From assembly GCA_016709025.1 (NCBI GenBank), contig JADJEQ010000016.1, positions 1 through 64,000 of the forward strand: DNA of 64,000 nt. The letters run 5' to 3'. Position 1 is the stretch's first letter. The number at the start of each line of letters is the position of its first letter. The DNA is from Bacteroidales bacterium. GTDB taxonomy: Bacteria > Bacteroidota > Bacteroidia > Bacteroidales > Lentimicrobiaceae. Below the pieces are notes generated by a model, which was not told the DNA's origin, did no database searches, and saw only the letters and a program-made list of their open reading frames with translations. Of this stretch, positions 16,249 to 25,262 are shown one piece after another. The translations under genes and the position numbers were made by a program.

Positions 16249-16818
16249 ATGATAGCTATTGATAATACCCTCAACTCCGACGATCTGGGCAAGGTTTGCT
16301 TTGTGTGTAACCTGGAGGTCTGCAAGGGAGCCTGCTGTGTGGAAGGCGATGCCGGTGCACCCCTCGACGAAAGTGAGATTTCCGAACTGGAAGACAACCT
16401 GGATTACATCAGGCCTTTTATGCGTCCGGATGGAATCAGGGTAGTTGAAGAAACGGGCGTGTTCGACTACGATGCGCACGGACATTATGTTACCCCATTG
16501 GTAAACGGTGCCGAATGTGCATTCGTTGTATTTAATAAAGAAGGAATTGCCGGCTGTGCCATCGAGAAGGCGTGGGAGGCCGGGAAATCAAAATTCAGGA
16601 AACCGGTATCCTGCCACTTATATCCGGTTCGCATCAGCCGTTACGATGATTTTGATGCAGTGAATTACCACGAATGGCATGTCTGCAAACCGGCATTGAA
16701 GTATGGGAAACACCTGAATGTTCCGCTTTATGTTTTTCTGAAAGTTGCGTTGATTCGAAAATACGGTGAAGCCTGGTATGCTGAGTTGTGCAGATCAATT
16801 GAAAAGCAAAAGAAATAA
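16249..16818 (+). CDS. DUF3109 family cysteine-rich protein
   Basis: A 189-residue protein with the cluster CFVCNLEVCKGACC (C17, C20, C25, C29, C30), then further cysteines in GAECAF, AGCAIEK, SCHLYPV and HVCKPAL. This arrangement resembles the YkgJ-type CxxxCxxCC zinc or iron-sulfur proteins, and the sequence agrees with Bacteroidota DUF3109 proteins as I remember them. The function is not established. The short distance to the -7 element suggests a leaderless transcript. It converges on ferritin. Confidence 0.88.
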   Translation: MIAIDNTLNSDDLGKVCFVCNLEVCKGACCVEGDAGAPLDESEISELEDNLDYIRPFMRPDGIRVVEETGVFDYDAHGHYVTPLVNGAECAFVVFNKEGIAGCAIEKAWEAGKSKFRKPVSCHLYPVRISRYDDFDAVNYHEWHVCKPALKYGKHLNVPLYVFLKVALIRKYGEAWYAELCRSIEKQKK

Positions 16819-16879
16819 ATCAGGGGATACGATTCCTTTGTTTTAACAGAATCAACAAAAACCAGGGAGGGGCATGTTG

Positions 16880-16927
16880 TAAAAAATCTGTAGGGACACG
16901 ACATGTCGTGTCCCTACAGATTTTTTA
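16880..16927. repeat. 48-bp perfect palindrome, copy 1 (bidirectional terminator)
   Basis: The arms are perfect over 24 bp: TAAAAAATCTGTAGGGACAC, then GACA, followed at once by the reverse complement. The core half-site AGGGACACGACA recurs at 17036-17061 and 34353-34376. A-run and T-run flanks and the position between convergent genes (DUF3109 and ferritin) fit a terminator for both strands. Confidence 0.9.
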
Positions 16928-17033
16928 TATCCTGGCTGATTTTTAATCCTAAATATTTCCACGAATATATGATGAAAATAACAATTAGAATCTGATTATC
17001 TTTAACAAATCCGGAGGCATCACATAAAAATAA

Positions 17034-17063
17034 CGTAGGGACACGACATGTCGTGTCCCTACG
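17034..17063. repeat. 30-bp perfect palindrome, copy 2
   Basis: Half-site CGTAGGGACACGACA with its reverse complement directly adjacent. It is in the same convergent gap as copy 1, just past the ferritin stop. Confidence 0.9.
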
Positions 17064-17086
17064 CTTGTTTTATGACAGAAAGTTTA

Positions 17087-17602
17087 TTATGCGATGGGTG
17101 CTATGGTCTTTGCGGCTGCCATAGTCTGTAATTCCTTGTCAATGTGGAACATGCCGGCTTTGTCTTCGCCTACCAGGTTCATTTTGTCGAGGATGCCGTG
17201 AACGGTACTTTCCTCTTCAATCTGCTCATTGATGTACCATTGCAGGAAGCTGCCGGTTGTATAGTCCTTTTCCTTCAACGAGACTTCATACAGCTTGTTG
17301 ATGGAATCGGTAATAAACTCCTCGTGGCTCATTACGTGTTTGAAAACATCGAGCAGCGATTTATACTTTGATGCCGGAATTTCAAGTTCCGAAAGAATTG
17401 CATAACCACCCCTGTCGTTCAGGAATTTGATGAATTTGAGCATATGCATGCGCTCTTCATCTGACTGTTTGTAAAGAAATTCTGCGGCACCTCGGTATCC
17501 CTTGGTTTCGCACCATGAAGCCATAGCCATATAGATCCTTGATGAATGTTCTTCATTTTTAATCTGGACATTGATGGCTTCTTCAACTTTTTTTGAGATC
17601 AT
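17087..17602 (-). CDS. ftnA: Ferritin
   Basis: A 171-residue bacterial non-haem ferritin. Ferroxidase-centre residues are visible: E17 in KNEEHSS, Y24, then E50 and H53 in DEERMHMLKF, and later E/Q ligands in INEQIEEESTVHGILDK. It stores iron as a mineral in a 24-mer cage in the cytoplasm. It lies between the atp operon and the DUF3109 gene and appears monocistronic; no clear -7 element was found. Confidence 0.95.
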   Translation of the reverse strand: MISKKVEEAINVQIKNEEHSSRIYMAMASWCETKGYRGAAEFLYKQSDEERMHMLKFIKFLNDRGGYAILSELEIPASKYKSLLDVFKHVMSHEEFITDSINKLYEVSLKEKDYTTGSFLQWYINEQIEEESTVHGILDKMNLVGEDKAGMFHIDKELQTMAAAKTIAPIA

Positions 17603-17656
17603 GTTTAAAGTTTTTATAAATCAATTAAACAAAGAATTTTGCTTAAAGTTTTAATA

Positions 17657-18541
17657 TTATTGATTTTTCAGCGCTTCAGCTCCTCCGACAATTTCGAGAA
17701 TTTCCTTTGTAATTGAGGCTTGCCTGGCGTTGTTGTAAGTAAGTTTGAGGTCTTTCAGCAATTCGGATGCATTATCTGTAGCCTGTGACATGGCTGTCAT
17801 GCGTGCTCCGAGTTCGGAAGCCCACGAGTCGAGTACTGCTTTATAAACCTGTGTTTTGAGAATCTGTGGTACCAAAACTTCCAGAATCTCCTCTTTTGAT
17901 GGATCAAAAATGAAATCTGTGGCTGTGGAGTCTGATTTGTCCCCGTCATCCGGAGGTTCAACGGGAAGGAATTGCTCGGTGAGCAGTTTCTGGGTTACAG
18001 CATTCTTAAACTGGTGGTAAACAAATACAATTTTATCATAATGACCATCCCTGAAGAGTTGCATCAGTTTCTCTGCAATAGCAGAAGTATTGCTGAATGT
18101 GAGATTGTCGTACAGATCGTCGTGTGATTCGAGGATATTGTAGTTCAGCCTTTGAAAATACTCGGTTGCTTTACGGCCGATGGTTATCAGGGCCAGATCG
18201 CTTGATTTGCCGGGTTTGCCATAACCAGAGGCAATGGCAACGGTCTGTTTGATTACGTTTGAATTGAACGCACCGCAAAGTCCGCGGTTGGATGATAACA
18301 CAACCAGCAGTAAGCGGTTTCCGGTGCGGACATTGCTATAACTGCCTGAATCAAGGCTTTCGGAACCGGCACTCAACTCCTGCAGCATTTGTTTTTGCTT
18401 TTGGGCAAAAGGCCGCAATTGAATTATGCCGGTCTGTGCTTTGCGCAATTTAGAAGCAGCCACCATTTTCATGGCGCTGGTAATCTGCTGGGTCGATTTT
18501 ACCGAGGCGATTCTGGTTCTGACTTCCTTCAGACTTGCCAT
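17657..18541 (-). CDS. atpG: ATP synthase F1 gamma subunit
   Basis: A 294-residue central-stalk subunit. It begins MASLKEVRTRIASVKSTQQIT and has the conserved SSNRGLCGAFN region and the C-terminal MTAMSQATDNASELLKDL helix that rotates inside the alpha-beta hexamer. It is the last gene of the atp run, 18 nt after atpA. No beta or epsilon gene follows; a ferritin gene does. Confidence 0.97.
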   Translation of the reverse strand: MASLKEVRTRIASVKSTQQITSAMKMVAASKLRKAQTGIIQLRPFAQKQKQMLQELSAGSESLDSGSYSNVRTGNRLLLVVLSSNRGLCGAFNSNVIKQTVAIASGYGKPGKSSDLALITIGRKATEYFQRLNYNILESHDDLYDNLTFSNTSAIAEKLMQLFRDGHYDKIVFVYHQFKNAVTQKLLTEQFLPVEPPDDGDKSDSTATDFIFDPSKEEILEVLVPQILKTQVYKAVLDSWASELGARMTAMSQATDNASELLKDLKLTYNNARQASITKEILEIVGGAEALKNQ

Positions 18542-18559
18542 CTCAGAAAAATTGGATCG

Positions 18560-20143
18560 TTAAACTTCATATTTTTTACTCAGGTCAAGTGCTACTTCTT
18601 CGAGCGCTTTTTCAATCTCGGGAGTGTAGTTTCCTTTTCGCAGCAGCTCAAGAAGTTCCGGTTTGGTATCAACCAACCTGTGCAGGAATTCGGTTTCAAA
18701 ATCGTGAACGCTTTTAACCGGAATATTCTTCAGCAATCCTTTGGAACCACAGAAAATGATGGCCACCTGCTGTTCAACGCTCATTGGTGAATACTGCGGT
18801 TGTTTCAGGATTTCAACATTGCGGGCACCTTTTTCAAGAACCGATTTGGTAACAGCATCCAGGTCGGAGCCGAATTTTGAAAATGCTTCCAGTTCGCGGA
18901 ACTGAGCCTGGTCGAGTTTCAGGGTTCCGGCCACTTTCTTCATTGATTTGATCTGGGCATTTCCACCCACCCTCGAAACAGAAATACCCACATTGATGGC
19001 AGGCCTGATCCCCGAGTTAAAGAGGTTGGTTTCGAGAAATATCTGACCATCCGTGATGGAAATAACATTGGTTGGAATGTACGCCGAAACGTCGCCGGCT
19101 TGTGTTTCGATGATCGGGAGGGCTGTAAGCGAACCTCCGCCTTTAACCCTCGACTTCAGCGAATCAGGCAAGTCGTTCATGGTGGCGGCGATCTTGTCGG
19201 AAGCAATAATTTTTGCAGCCCTTTCAAGTAACCTTGAATGCAGGTAAAACACATCGCCCGGATAGGCTTCACGTCCCGGTGGGCGCCTCAGTAGCAGTGA
19301 AACTTCACGATAGGCGACTGCCTGCTTGGAAAGGTCATCGTAAATAATCAGGGCCGGACGACCTGTATCGCGGAAATACTCGCCGATGGTAGCGCCGGCA
19401 AACGGAGCATAAAATTGCATGGCAGCAGGGTCGCCGGCGGTTGCAGCCACGATAACCGTGTAGCTCATGGCGCCTTTTTCTTCAAGGGTCTGAACGATGT
19501 TGGCCACTGTACTGCCTTTCTGGCCAATGGCTACATAAATGCAATAAACGGGTTCCCCTTTGTCGAAAAACTCCTTCTGGTTGATGATGGTATCGATGGC
19601 AATGGCTGTTTTACCGGTCTGCCGGTCGCCGATGATCAACTCGCGTTGTCCACGTCCGATGGGGATCATTGAATCGATGGCTTTGATACCGGTTTGAAGT
19701 GGTTCGTTCACCGGTTGCCTGAAAATAACACCGGGGGCTTTACGCTCAAGCGGAAGGTCAAAACTTTCACCGGTTATCGGGCCTTTACCGTCAATGGGTT
19801 CGCCAATGGTATTGATGACTCTGCCCAGCATGCCTTCACTTACCGGGATGGAGGCAATCCGACGTGTACGGCGAACGAGATCGCCTTCATTGATGCCGGT
19901 GCCTTCGCCCAGCATAACCACGCCCACATTGTCTTCTTCAAGGTTTAAAACGATTCCCTTAACCCCTGTTGTGGTAAATTCAATCAATTCGCCGGACTGA
20001 ACATTGTTGAGCCCATATACCCTGGCAATTCCGTCTCCAACCTGTAATACTGATCCGGTTTCTTCGAGTTCGGCCTCTGTGGTGAAGCCTGCAAGCTGTT
20101 GCCGTAAGATTGCCGATACTTCTGCGGGTTTAATTTCTGCCAT
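18560..20143 (-). CDS. atpA: ATP synthase F1 alpha subunit
   Basis: A 527-residue protein with Walker A GDRQTGKT at about 172-179, the VGDGIARVYGL N-terminal barrel motif, YDDLSKQAVAYREVSLLLRRPPGR and the arginine-finger region GSLTALPIIETQAGD. It is a nucleotide-binding, mostly regulatory subunit of the hexamer. It starts 14 nt after the delta gene ends, within the operon. Confidence 0.98.
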   Translation of the reverse strand: MAEIKPAEVSAILRQQLAGFTTEAELEETGSVLQVGDGIARVYGLNNVQSGELIEFTTTGVKGIVLNLEEDNVGVVMLGEGTGINEGDLVRRTRRIASIPVSEGMLGRVINTIGEPIDGKGPITGESFDLPLERKAPGVIFRQPVNEPLQTGIKAIDSMIPIGRGQRELIIGDRQTGKTAIAIDTIINQKEFFDKGEPVYCIYVAIGQKGSTVANIVQTLEEKGAMSYTVIVAATAGDPAAMQFYAPFAGATIGEYFRDTGRPALIIYDDLSKQAVAYREVSLLLRRPPGREAYPGDVFYLHSRLLERAAKIIASDKIAATMNDLPDSLKSRVKGGGSLTALPIIETQAGDVSAYIPTNVISITDGQIFLETNLFNSGIRPAINVGISVSRVGGNAQIKSMKKVAGTLKLDQAQFRELEAFSKFGSDLDAVTKSVLEKGARNVEILKQPQYSPMSVEQQVAIIFCGSKGLLKNIPVKSVHDFETEFLHRLVDTKPELLELLRKGNYTPEIEKALEEVALDLSKKYEV

Positions 20144-20157
20144 CTGTTAACTAAGTT

Positions 20158-20715
20158 TTAAAATTCTCTGATAAAGGTATTTATACTAAATTCAGTCCGA
20201 AGAGCCTGTAGTTTCTTGCGTATGCTGTCGTCGAACTGAATGCCTTCAAGCTTAACAATCAAGCCGCCGATAATGGCCGGATCAATTTCCTCCGTCAGTT
20301 CAATGGAAGACCCGGTTTGTTTAGAGAGTACTTCGGTTAATTCTTTGCGCATGGCATCGGTTAGCGGTGAAATGGTAGTAACCACTGCTTTTTTGATGTT
20401 CTTGTGTTCACGAAAAAGATCGCCGAACTTCATGGCAATGTTGTAGAGGTGTTCTTCACGCCTTTTGCGGATAATAATCTCGATGAAACTCATCGCGATT
20501 TTGCCCATTTTATTGCTGAAGATCTCCCGAATAATGGAAATTTTCTTTTTCGCATTGATTACCGGGCTTTTCAGGAGTATCTGCAAATCCCTGTTCTGCC
20601 TGCACGTTAATGCCAGTAAAGCCATGTCTGCATGGGCTTCATCAATGGCTTTGTTTTCTTTTGCAAGTTCAAACAATGCCCGGGCATAACGAATATTAAT
20701 CCTGGGATTATCCAT
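20158..20715 (-). CDS. atpH: ATP synthase F1 delta subunit
   Basis: A 185-residue peripheral-stalk subunit. It begins MDNPRINIRYARALFELAKEN and ends with the typical GGLIVKLEGIQFDDSIRKKL segment. It links the alpha subunit to the b-subunit stalk. It lies 5 nt after atpF. Confidence 0.95.
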   Translation of the reverse strand: MDNPRINIRYARALFELAKENKAIDEAHADMALLALTCRQNRDLQILLKSPVINAKKKISIIREIFSNKMGKIAMSFIEIIIRKRREEHLYNIAMKFGDLFREHKNIKKAVVTTISPLTDAMRKELTEVLSKQTGSSIELTEEIDPAIIGGLIVKLEGIQFDDSIRKKLQALRTEFSINTFIREF

Positions 20716-20720
20716 AAATT

Positions 20721-21215
20721 CTAATTAAGTGTTATCCCACCAATTGATTTCCGGACGATATCCTTGTCTTTTTCCGGATTGGAAAGCTCCTCGCCAAGTA
20801 CCTTTTCGGCAATCTCTATCGAGAGATTGGCAATCTGGTTTTTAAGATCGGTGATTGCGGCCATCTTTTCAAACTGTATGCGTTCCGTAGCATTTTCAAT
20901 GATACGGTTAGCTTCCTCGTTGGCTTTAACGCGTGCACCTTCAATAATGGTTTCGCGCACCTTACGGGCATCCCGTAACAAGGCATCACGTTCATCCTTG
21001 GCTTCGCGCAGCAGCTGTTCGTTGCTGAACCGAAGATCTTGCATTTCCTTGCGGGCTTTATCAGCTTCGTGCAGTGCCTGTTCAATGGCCTGTTCCCTGT
21101 CGTGAAGACCCCTCATTACCGGGGGCCACACAAACTTGCCAAGAATGAACAACAACAGACCAAAAGCCAGGGTCATCCAAAAAATGAGTCCGATTCCGGG
21201 ACTGACTAATTCCAT
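20721..21215 (-). CDS. atpF: ATP synthase F0 b subunit
   Basis: A 164-residue protein with one N-terminal membrane helix (LIFWMTLAFGLLLFILGKFVW) and a long charged coiled coil (DKARKEMQDLR to KVLGEELSN). It forms the peripheral stalk, as a homodimer since only one b gene is present here. Confidence 0.96.
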   Translation of the reverse strand: MELVSPGIGLIFWMTLAFGLLLFILGKFVWPPVMRGLHDREQAIEQALHEADKARKEMQDLRFSNEQLLREAKDERDALLRDARKVRETIIEGARVKANEEANRIIENATERIQFEKMAAITDLKNQIANLSIEIAEKVLGEELSNPEKDKDIVRKSIGGITLN

Positions 21216-21291
21216 ATTGTTTTGTTTAATGTTTTTTCAGAAATTATCCCGGTAAGGCAACCAACCGTTACCCTTCCGGGATATTTTACCA

Positions 21292-21552
21292 CTAAATAAA
21301 TACAACAAGCAGACAAACCACGATTGCGAAGAATGCAACCCCTTCGATAAGGGCAGCAGCTACAATCATGTTAGATCTGATGTCGCCGGTAGATTCAGGC
21401 TGACGTGCCATTGATTCGAGCGCACCGCGGCCAATGTTGCCAATGCCGATTCCGGCACCGATTGAAGCAATGCCTGCACCAAGAGCGGCTCCCATTTTTG
21501 CAATCGGAGCAAGGTCAGCAGCTACCTGCAGAAGTGTTGTTAAAAGTGACAT
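21292..21552 (-). CDS. atpE: ATP synthase F0 c subunit
   Basis: An 86-residue, two-helix hairpin with the polar loop ARQPE and the ion-binding glutamate E70 in AALIEGVAFFAIVV. The residue after the glutamate is Gly rather than the Ser/Thr of sodium-binding c rings, and no helix-1 Gln-type sodium motif is evident, so proton coupling is more likely. Confidence 0.97.
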   Translation of the reverse strand: MSLLTTLLQVAADLAPIAKMGAALGAGIASIGAGIGIGNIGRGALESMARQPESTGDIRSNMIVAAALIEGVAFFAIVVCLLVVFI

Positions 21553-21591
21553 AATTAATTGATTTTAAGGGTTATCGGTAAAAATAAAATA

Positions 21592-22713
21592 CTAATGTGA
21601 TTTTTCAGTTGAATGTTCATGCTCTTCTGTTGCCATTCCGAAATACAAAGCCGAAAGCATGGTAAACACGTAGGCCTGAATAAAGGCGACCAGCAGTTCA
21701 AGCAGGCTGATGAAAACAGAGAAGAGTATTGAAACCGGAGAGACTCCGTAACCCAGTGCCGGGTTCATGTTTGCAAAAATAAAGATCAGGCTCACAAAAC
21801 CAAGCACGATGATGTGTCCTGCGGTGATGTTGGCAAAAAGACGGACCATCAATACAAATGGTTTGATAAATACGCCGGCAAGCTCGATCAGAGGCAGCAG
21901 TGGCAATGGAAATTTTAACCACCAGGGAACGCCCGGAGGGTTGAAAATATGCAGCCAGTATGAACGGTTGCCAATGAAGGTGGTGATTGCGAAAGTAAAT
22001 ACTGCCAACACAAGCGTTACCGATATATTGCCGGTAACATTGGCCCCTCCCGGGAAAAACGGAAAAAGCCCTATCAGGTTGCTGAAAAAGATAAAGAAGA
22101 AAAGGGTCAGCAGAAATGGCATGAACTTCTTGTAATGCTTGCCTATAGAGGGTTCGGCGATGTCGTCGCGGACAAACAGGATCAGCGGCTCCAGCAGGCT
22201 CTGAAGTCCTTTTGGAGCATGGCCGGCATTGCGTTTGTAGGCAGCAGCGACCTGAAAGAAAACAATCAACAGAACAATGAAGGTGATAAAAATTCCGATT
22301 ACGGTTTTGGTGATCGATAAGTCGATGGGTCTGGAGGCAGTTTTGTCGGTTTCCATAGTACCCGGAATCACCTTCACTATTTTACCTTTCCCGGCCTTGC
22401 GGTCTGTCTCTATTTTATATCCTTTGTAGGATTCTTCTGCATGATGAAATTTTGCGGAACTGAAAACCATCAGTTGGCCCTCATCAATCAGGATGATTGG
22501 CAAAGGTATCGTGAAATGTGTATGGCCGAAGGAGGCAATATGCCAGTCGTGGCTGTCGACAATGTGATCGATGATCATATTGCCGGCATTGAATTCTTCG
22601 CTGTGTGAGGTGGTTTCGTGCTTAGGCTGGCCTGTTTCTTCAATTGCATGATTGGATGATACCGCCCAGAAACTGCCAAGCAGGAATGTAATTGAAAGTA
22701 AAAATGTCCTCAT
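21592..22713 (-). CDS. atpB: ATP synthase F0 a subunit with Bacteroidota-type N-terminal extension
   Basis: 373 residues, about 100 longer than the E. coli protein. A signal peptide (1-20) and a His-rich periplasmic segment (about 25-130) precede the membrane part. The essential arginine is R291 in FVLMVRLFANITAGH, and SNLIGLFPFF is also conserved. It is the first gene of atpB-E-F-H-A-G. No I gene precedes it in the 269-bp gap to tadA. Confidence 0.96.
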   Translation of the reverse strand: MRTFLLSITFLLGSFWAVSSNHAIEETGQPKHETTSHSEEFNAGNMIIDHIVDSHDWHIASFGHTHFTIPLPIILIDEGQLMVFSSAKFHHAEESYKGYKIETDRKAGKGKIVKVIPGTMETDKTASRPIDLSITKTVIGIFITFIVLLIVFFQVAAAYKRNAGHAPKGLQSLLEPLILFVRDDIAEPSIGKHYKKFMPFLLTLFFFIFFSNLIGLFPFFPGGANVTGNISVTLVLAVFTFAITTFIGNRSYWLHIFNPPGVPWWLKFPLPLLPLIELAGVFIKPFVLMVRLFANITAGHIIVLGFVSLIFIFANMNPALGYGVSPVSILFSVFISLLELLVAFIQAYVFTMLSALYFGMATEEHEHSTEKSH

Positions 22714-22982
22714 ACTTTTCTTATCCGCGCTTTAATACTTTACTATGCTGTTGAAAGATGCAATATTAGCAAATTTTACCCATTTTTTCACAGGTATCAA
22801 AATAATTATGATAGATGTTCCATACAAAACCGGCCGAATGGCATTGTAAGAAAACCCTCTAAACAAGCTTTTGGCTGAATTGTTTGACAAACTTAACAAT
22901 TGATACGGATTTTAATTTACTGTGAGGTGTAGTTCAATAATTCTGATCTTTACACTGGATAAACAACAGATAATCTGAATAA

Positions 22983-23435
22983 ATGGAAATAGACAAATCC
23001 AACCGCAACGATGAGTTTTTCATGAAACAGGCTTTGCAGGAAGCCCGGAAAGCTTCAGCCCGCGATGAAGTTCCCGTTGGAGCTGTTATCGTAAGCAATG
23101 GACAGGTCATCGCCAGGGGTCACAACCTGACGGAGACCCTCAACGACGCCACCGCCCATGCCGAAATGCAGGCATTTACAGCAGCTGCCAACCACATTGG
23201 CGGAAAATACCTGAATGAATGCACCCTTTACGTTACAATAGAGCCTTGCCCCATGTGTGCCGCGGCATCCCTCTGGGTTCAACTGGGTGAAATCGTTTAT
23301 GGAGCTTCTGACCCCAAACGGGGATATTCCACCATCGGCCCAAACCTGCTGCACCCCAAAACAAAAGTCAGGGGTGGGTTGCTGGCTGATGAATGTGGAA
23401 TGCTGATGACGGAATTTTTCAGGAAGAAGAGATAA
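22983..23435 (+). CDS. tadA: tRNA-specific adenosine deaminase
   Basis: A 150-residue cytidine-deaminase-fold protein with zinc ligands and proton shuttle in HAE (H59, E61) and PCPMC (C89, C92). TadA converts A34 to inosine in tRNA-Arg. The N-terminal part (FFMKQALQEARKASARDEVPVGAV) fits TadA rather than guanine deaminase, although that remains possible. Single gene, divergent from the atp operon and convergent with the TlpA-like gene. Confidence 0.9.
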   Translation: MEIDKSNRNDEFFMKQALQEARKASARDEVPVGAVIVSNGQVIARGHNLTETLNDATAHAEMQAFTAAANHIGGKYLNECTLYVTIEPCPMCAAASLWVQLGEIVYGASDPKRGYSTIGPNLLHPKTKVRGGLLADECGMLMTEFFRKKR

Positions 23436-23585
23436 ATCCGAACCACTATAGTATTATGTCTTATTAATTATACATTTCGCTGATACTCTGTCGGACGTGC
23501 AAACCAAACTGCCGGTCAATTGGCCATGCCCCGGATATCCCCGGAGGTTAACCATATTCTGATTTCACACAATTTAACACTTATT

Positions 23586-23610
23586 AAAAAAAAGCGGCCA
23601 AAACGGCCGC
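23586..23610 (-). terminator. Rho-independent terminator after the TlpA-like gene
   Basis: Stem GCGGCC/GGCCGC (23594-23599 with 23605-23610). Read on the minus strand, it is followed by eight T residues at 23593-23586. It lies 54 nt past the stop at 23664. Confidence 0.85.
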
Positions 23611-23663
23611 CCTTGTTTATTTGCAATGAAAATGCAATAAATGATTATCTGGAACCGGATTAC

Positions 23664-24764
23664 TTATACTGCTGCCAGCACTTCGGCCAGTTTCTTCTTC
23701 AGGTCTTCTCCCTGCAGGTTTTTACCTATAATTTTTCCATCTTTATCCAACAGCACATTGGCCGGGATTGACATGATGCCGTATAACTTACCGGCGGAAT
23801 TGTTCCAGTATTGCAGGTCGGAGACATGGTTCCAGGTGAGTTTATCGTCCTGAATGGCTTTTTCCCATGAAACTTTATCCTTGTCGAAGGAAACACCAAG
23901 AATGTCGAACCCTTTGTCTTTAAATTCATTGTAAGCGGCCACAACATTCGGGTTTTCCTTGCGGCATGGTCCGCACCAGGAGGCCCAGAAGTCGACAAGC
24001 ACCACTTTACCCCGGAATTGTGATAAAGTCACCGGATTCCCGTTAACATCATTCATGGTAAAATCAGGGGCTACTTTACCCGGTTCTACACTCTGAAGAA
24101 CCACTACGCGTTCGGCAAGCATTTTCGAAAACGACGATTCCTTTACTTTCCCTTCAAAGGCGCCCATTATTTCTTCAAGTTCCTTAAGGTCGAACTGATA
24201 TGAATGGCGCATAGCAACATAAGGGGCAACAAATGAAGAAGCGTTCACCTTTACATAGTCCATAATTTCCTGCTTCTGTTTATCTTCAAAAGCCTCAATA
24301 GAAGATTCAATCTCCTTCATTTTAGCTGTATCGCCTGTGCGGCTGGCTTCGTTGTAAGCAGAATAAATGCTGATCTCTTCCGATCGCTGTTCTTCCTGCT
24401 TCGTAAGATAAATACGATAGGCTTTATCCGATTCTGAACCTGTGATCGTGGGCATCATCAGACTGTCGATGTGGAAACTGATGTTGATATCGGATGGTTC
24501 ATTGAAAAATCCGACAAACCGGGATTCATCAAGCCCAATGTAATACATGTCGGGAGAGTCGATAGTTCCTTTAAAAATAAATTTGCCTTTTTCAACTGTG
24601 GCAGTATCTACAATCTCAAACTGCCCATCCTTGCTTTTCTGCAGATAGACATTGCCGGTAAAATCACCTTTAATTTCACCATTAATAATAAATTCATTGC
24701 TTTTACGGCCGGAGCAGGCACTGATCACCATCACAGCCATAATGTAGTACAGGATTTTTTTCAT
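23664..24764 (-). CDS. TlpA/ResA-like thiol-disulfide oxidoreductase lipoprotein with DUF4369
   Basis: 366 residues. Lipobox VISAC (lipidated C17) is followed by a DUF4369-like beta domain (about 25-115), a helical linker, and a C-terminal thioredoxin fold (about 228-366) with redox motif WCGPC (C264, C267) and cis-Pro region GIMSIPANVLLDKDGK. Such periplasmic proteins reduce or rearrange disulfides, for example in cytochrome maturation; the client is unknown. A TAnnTTTG element lies upstream and a strong terminator downstream, so it is a single-gene unit. Confidence 0.93.
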   Translation of the reverse strand: MKKILYYIMAVMVISACSGRKSNEFIINGEIKGDFTGNVYLQKSKDGQFEIVDTATVEKGKFIFKGTIDSPDMYYIGLDESRFVGFFNEPSDINISFHIDSLMMPTITGSESDKAYRIYLTKQEEQRSEEISIYSAYNEASRTGDTAKMKEIESSIEAFEDKQKQEIMDYVKVNASSFVAPYVAMRHSYQFDLKELEEIMGAFEGKVKESSFSKMLAERVVVLQSVEPGKVAPDFTMNDVNGNPVTLSQFRGKVVLVDFWASWCGPCRKENPNVVAAYNEFKDKGFDILGVSFDKDKVSWEKAIQDDKLTWNHVSDLQYWNNSAGKLYGIMSIPANVLLDKDGKIIGKNLQGEDLKKKLAEVLAAV

Positions 24765-25262
24765 CGTCTTGTTATTTTTTTGAATTAAAAGCCAAAAGTA
24801 GTCAATTCCGGAATCAATGACGAATGAAGAATAACGAATTTAGAATGACGAATTTGGAATGACGAATGACGAATGATAAATTTAGTTTGTGAATGGTTTA
24901 AGTTTGACTGACGATTTTACAACTGATTCAAGGCTGGACCGCAAAGCTGAGCAGAAATCGCATTTTTGCTTCTCCGCACTTGCGTTTTTTGAGCACAATC
25001 CCCTAAATGACATTGGATGACGATGGCAGAAGGCGGGCCATTTTAGAGGAGAAAGATGACGAATTTAGAATGACGAATGAATGGAATGAAATTACGGTTT
25101 ACGATTGACTTCATACTGTGAGTTGTGTAGTAGCATTTAATTTTTTGCCAACTGCAAATTGCCAACTGCCAACTGAATGACGAATGACGAATAACCAGTA
25201 ACCAGCAACCAGTAACCAGTAACTTTGAGCTTTGAACTTTAGACTTTTTACTTGAGCTTCAC
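24765..25262. repeat. Intergenic repeat field with GAATGACGAAT and TTGCCAACTGCC words
   Basis: No gene. It holds repeated GAATGACGAATGACGAAT words (24817-24880, 25054-25085, 25174-25195), ACCAGTAACCAGCAACCAG (25190-25220), CTTTGAACTTTAGACTTTT near the right end and an AACTGCAAATTGCCAACTGCC stretch. The promoter of the TlpA-like gene is at its left end. Confidence 0.75.
24793..24800 (-). promoter_or_regulatory. -7 promoter element (TACTTTTG) of the TlpA-like gene
   Basis: An exact TAnnTTTG match on the minus strand, 29 nt before the ATG at 24764. Confidence 0.5.

Noticed and set aside
16141..16485. Minus-strand frame with repeated VTGLQ-type residues
   Set aside because: It is only the translation of the GTAACCCTG array and overlaps the DUF3109 gene.
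16880..17063. Phage attachment or recombination site
   Set aside because: No integrase or mobile genes are near. The position between convergent genes with T-runs better fits termination.
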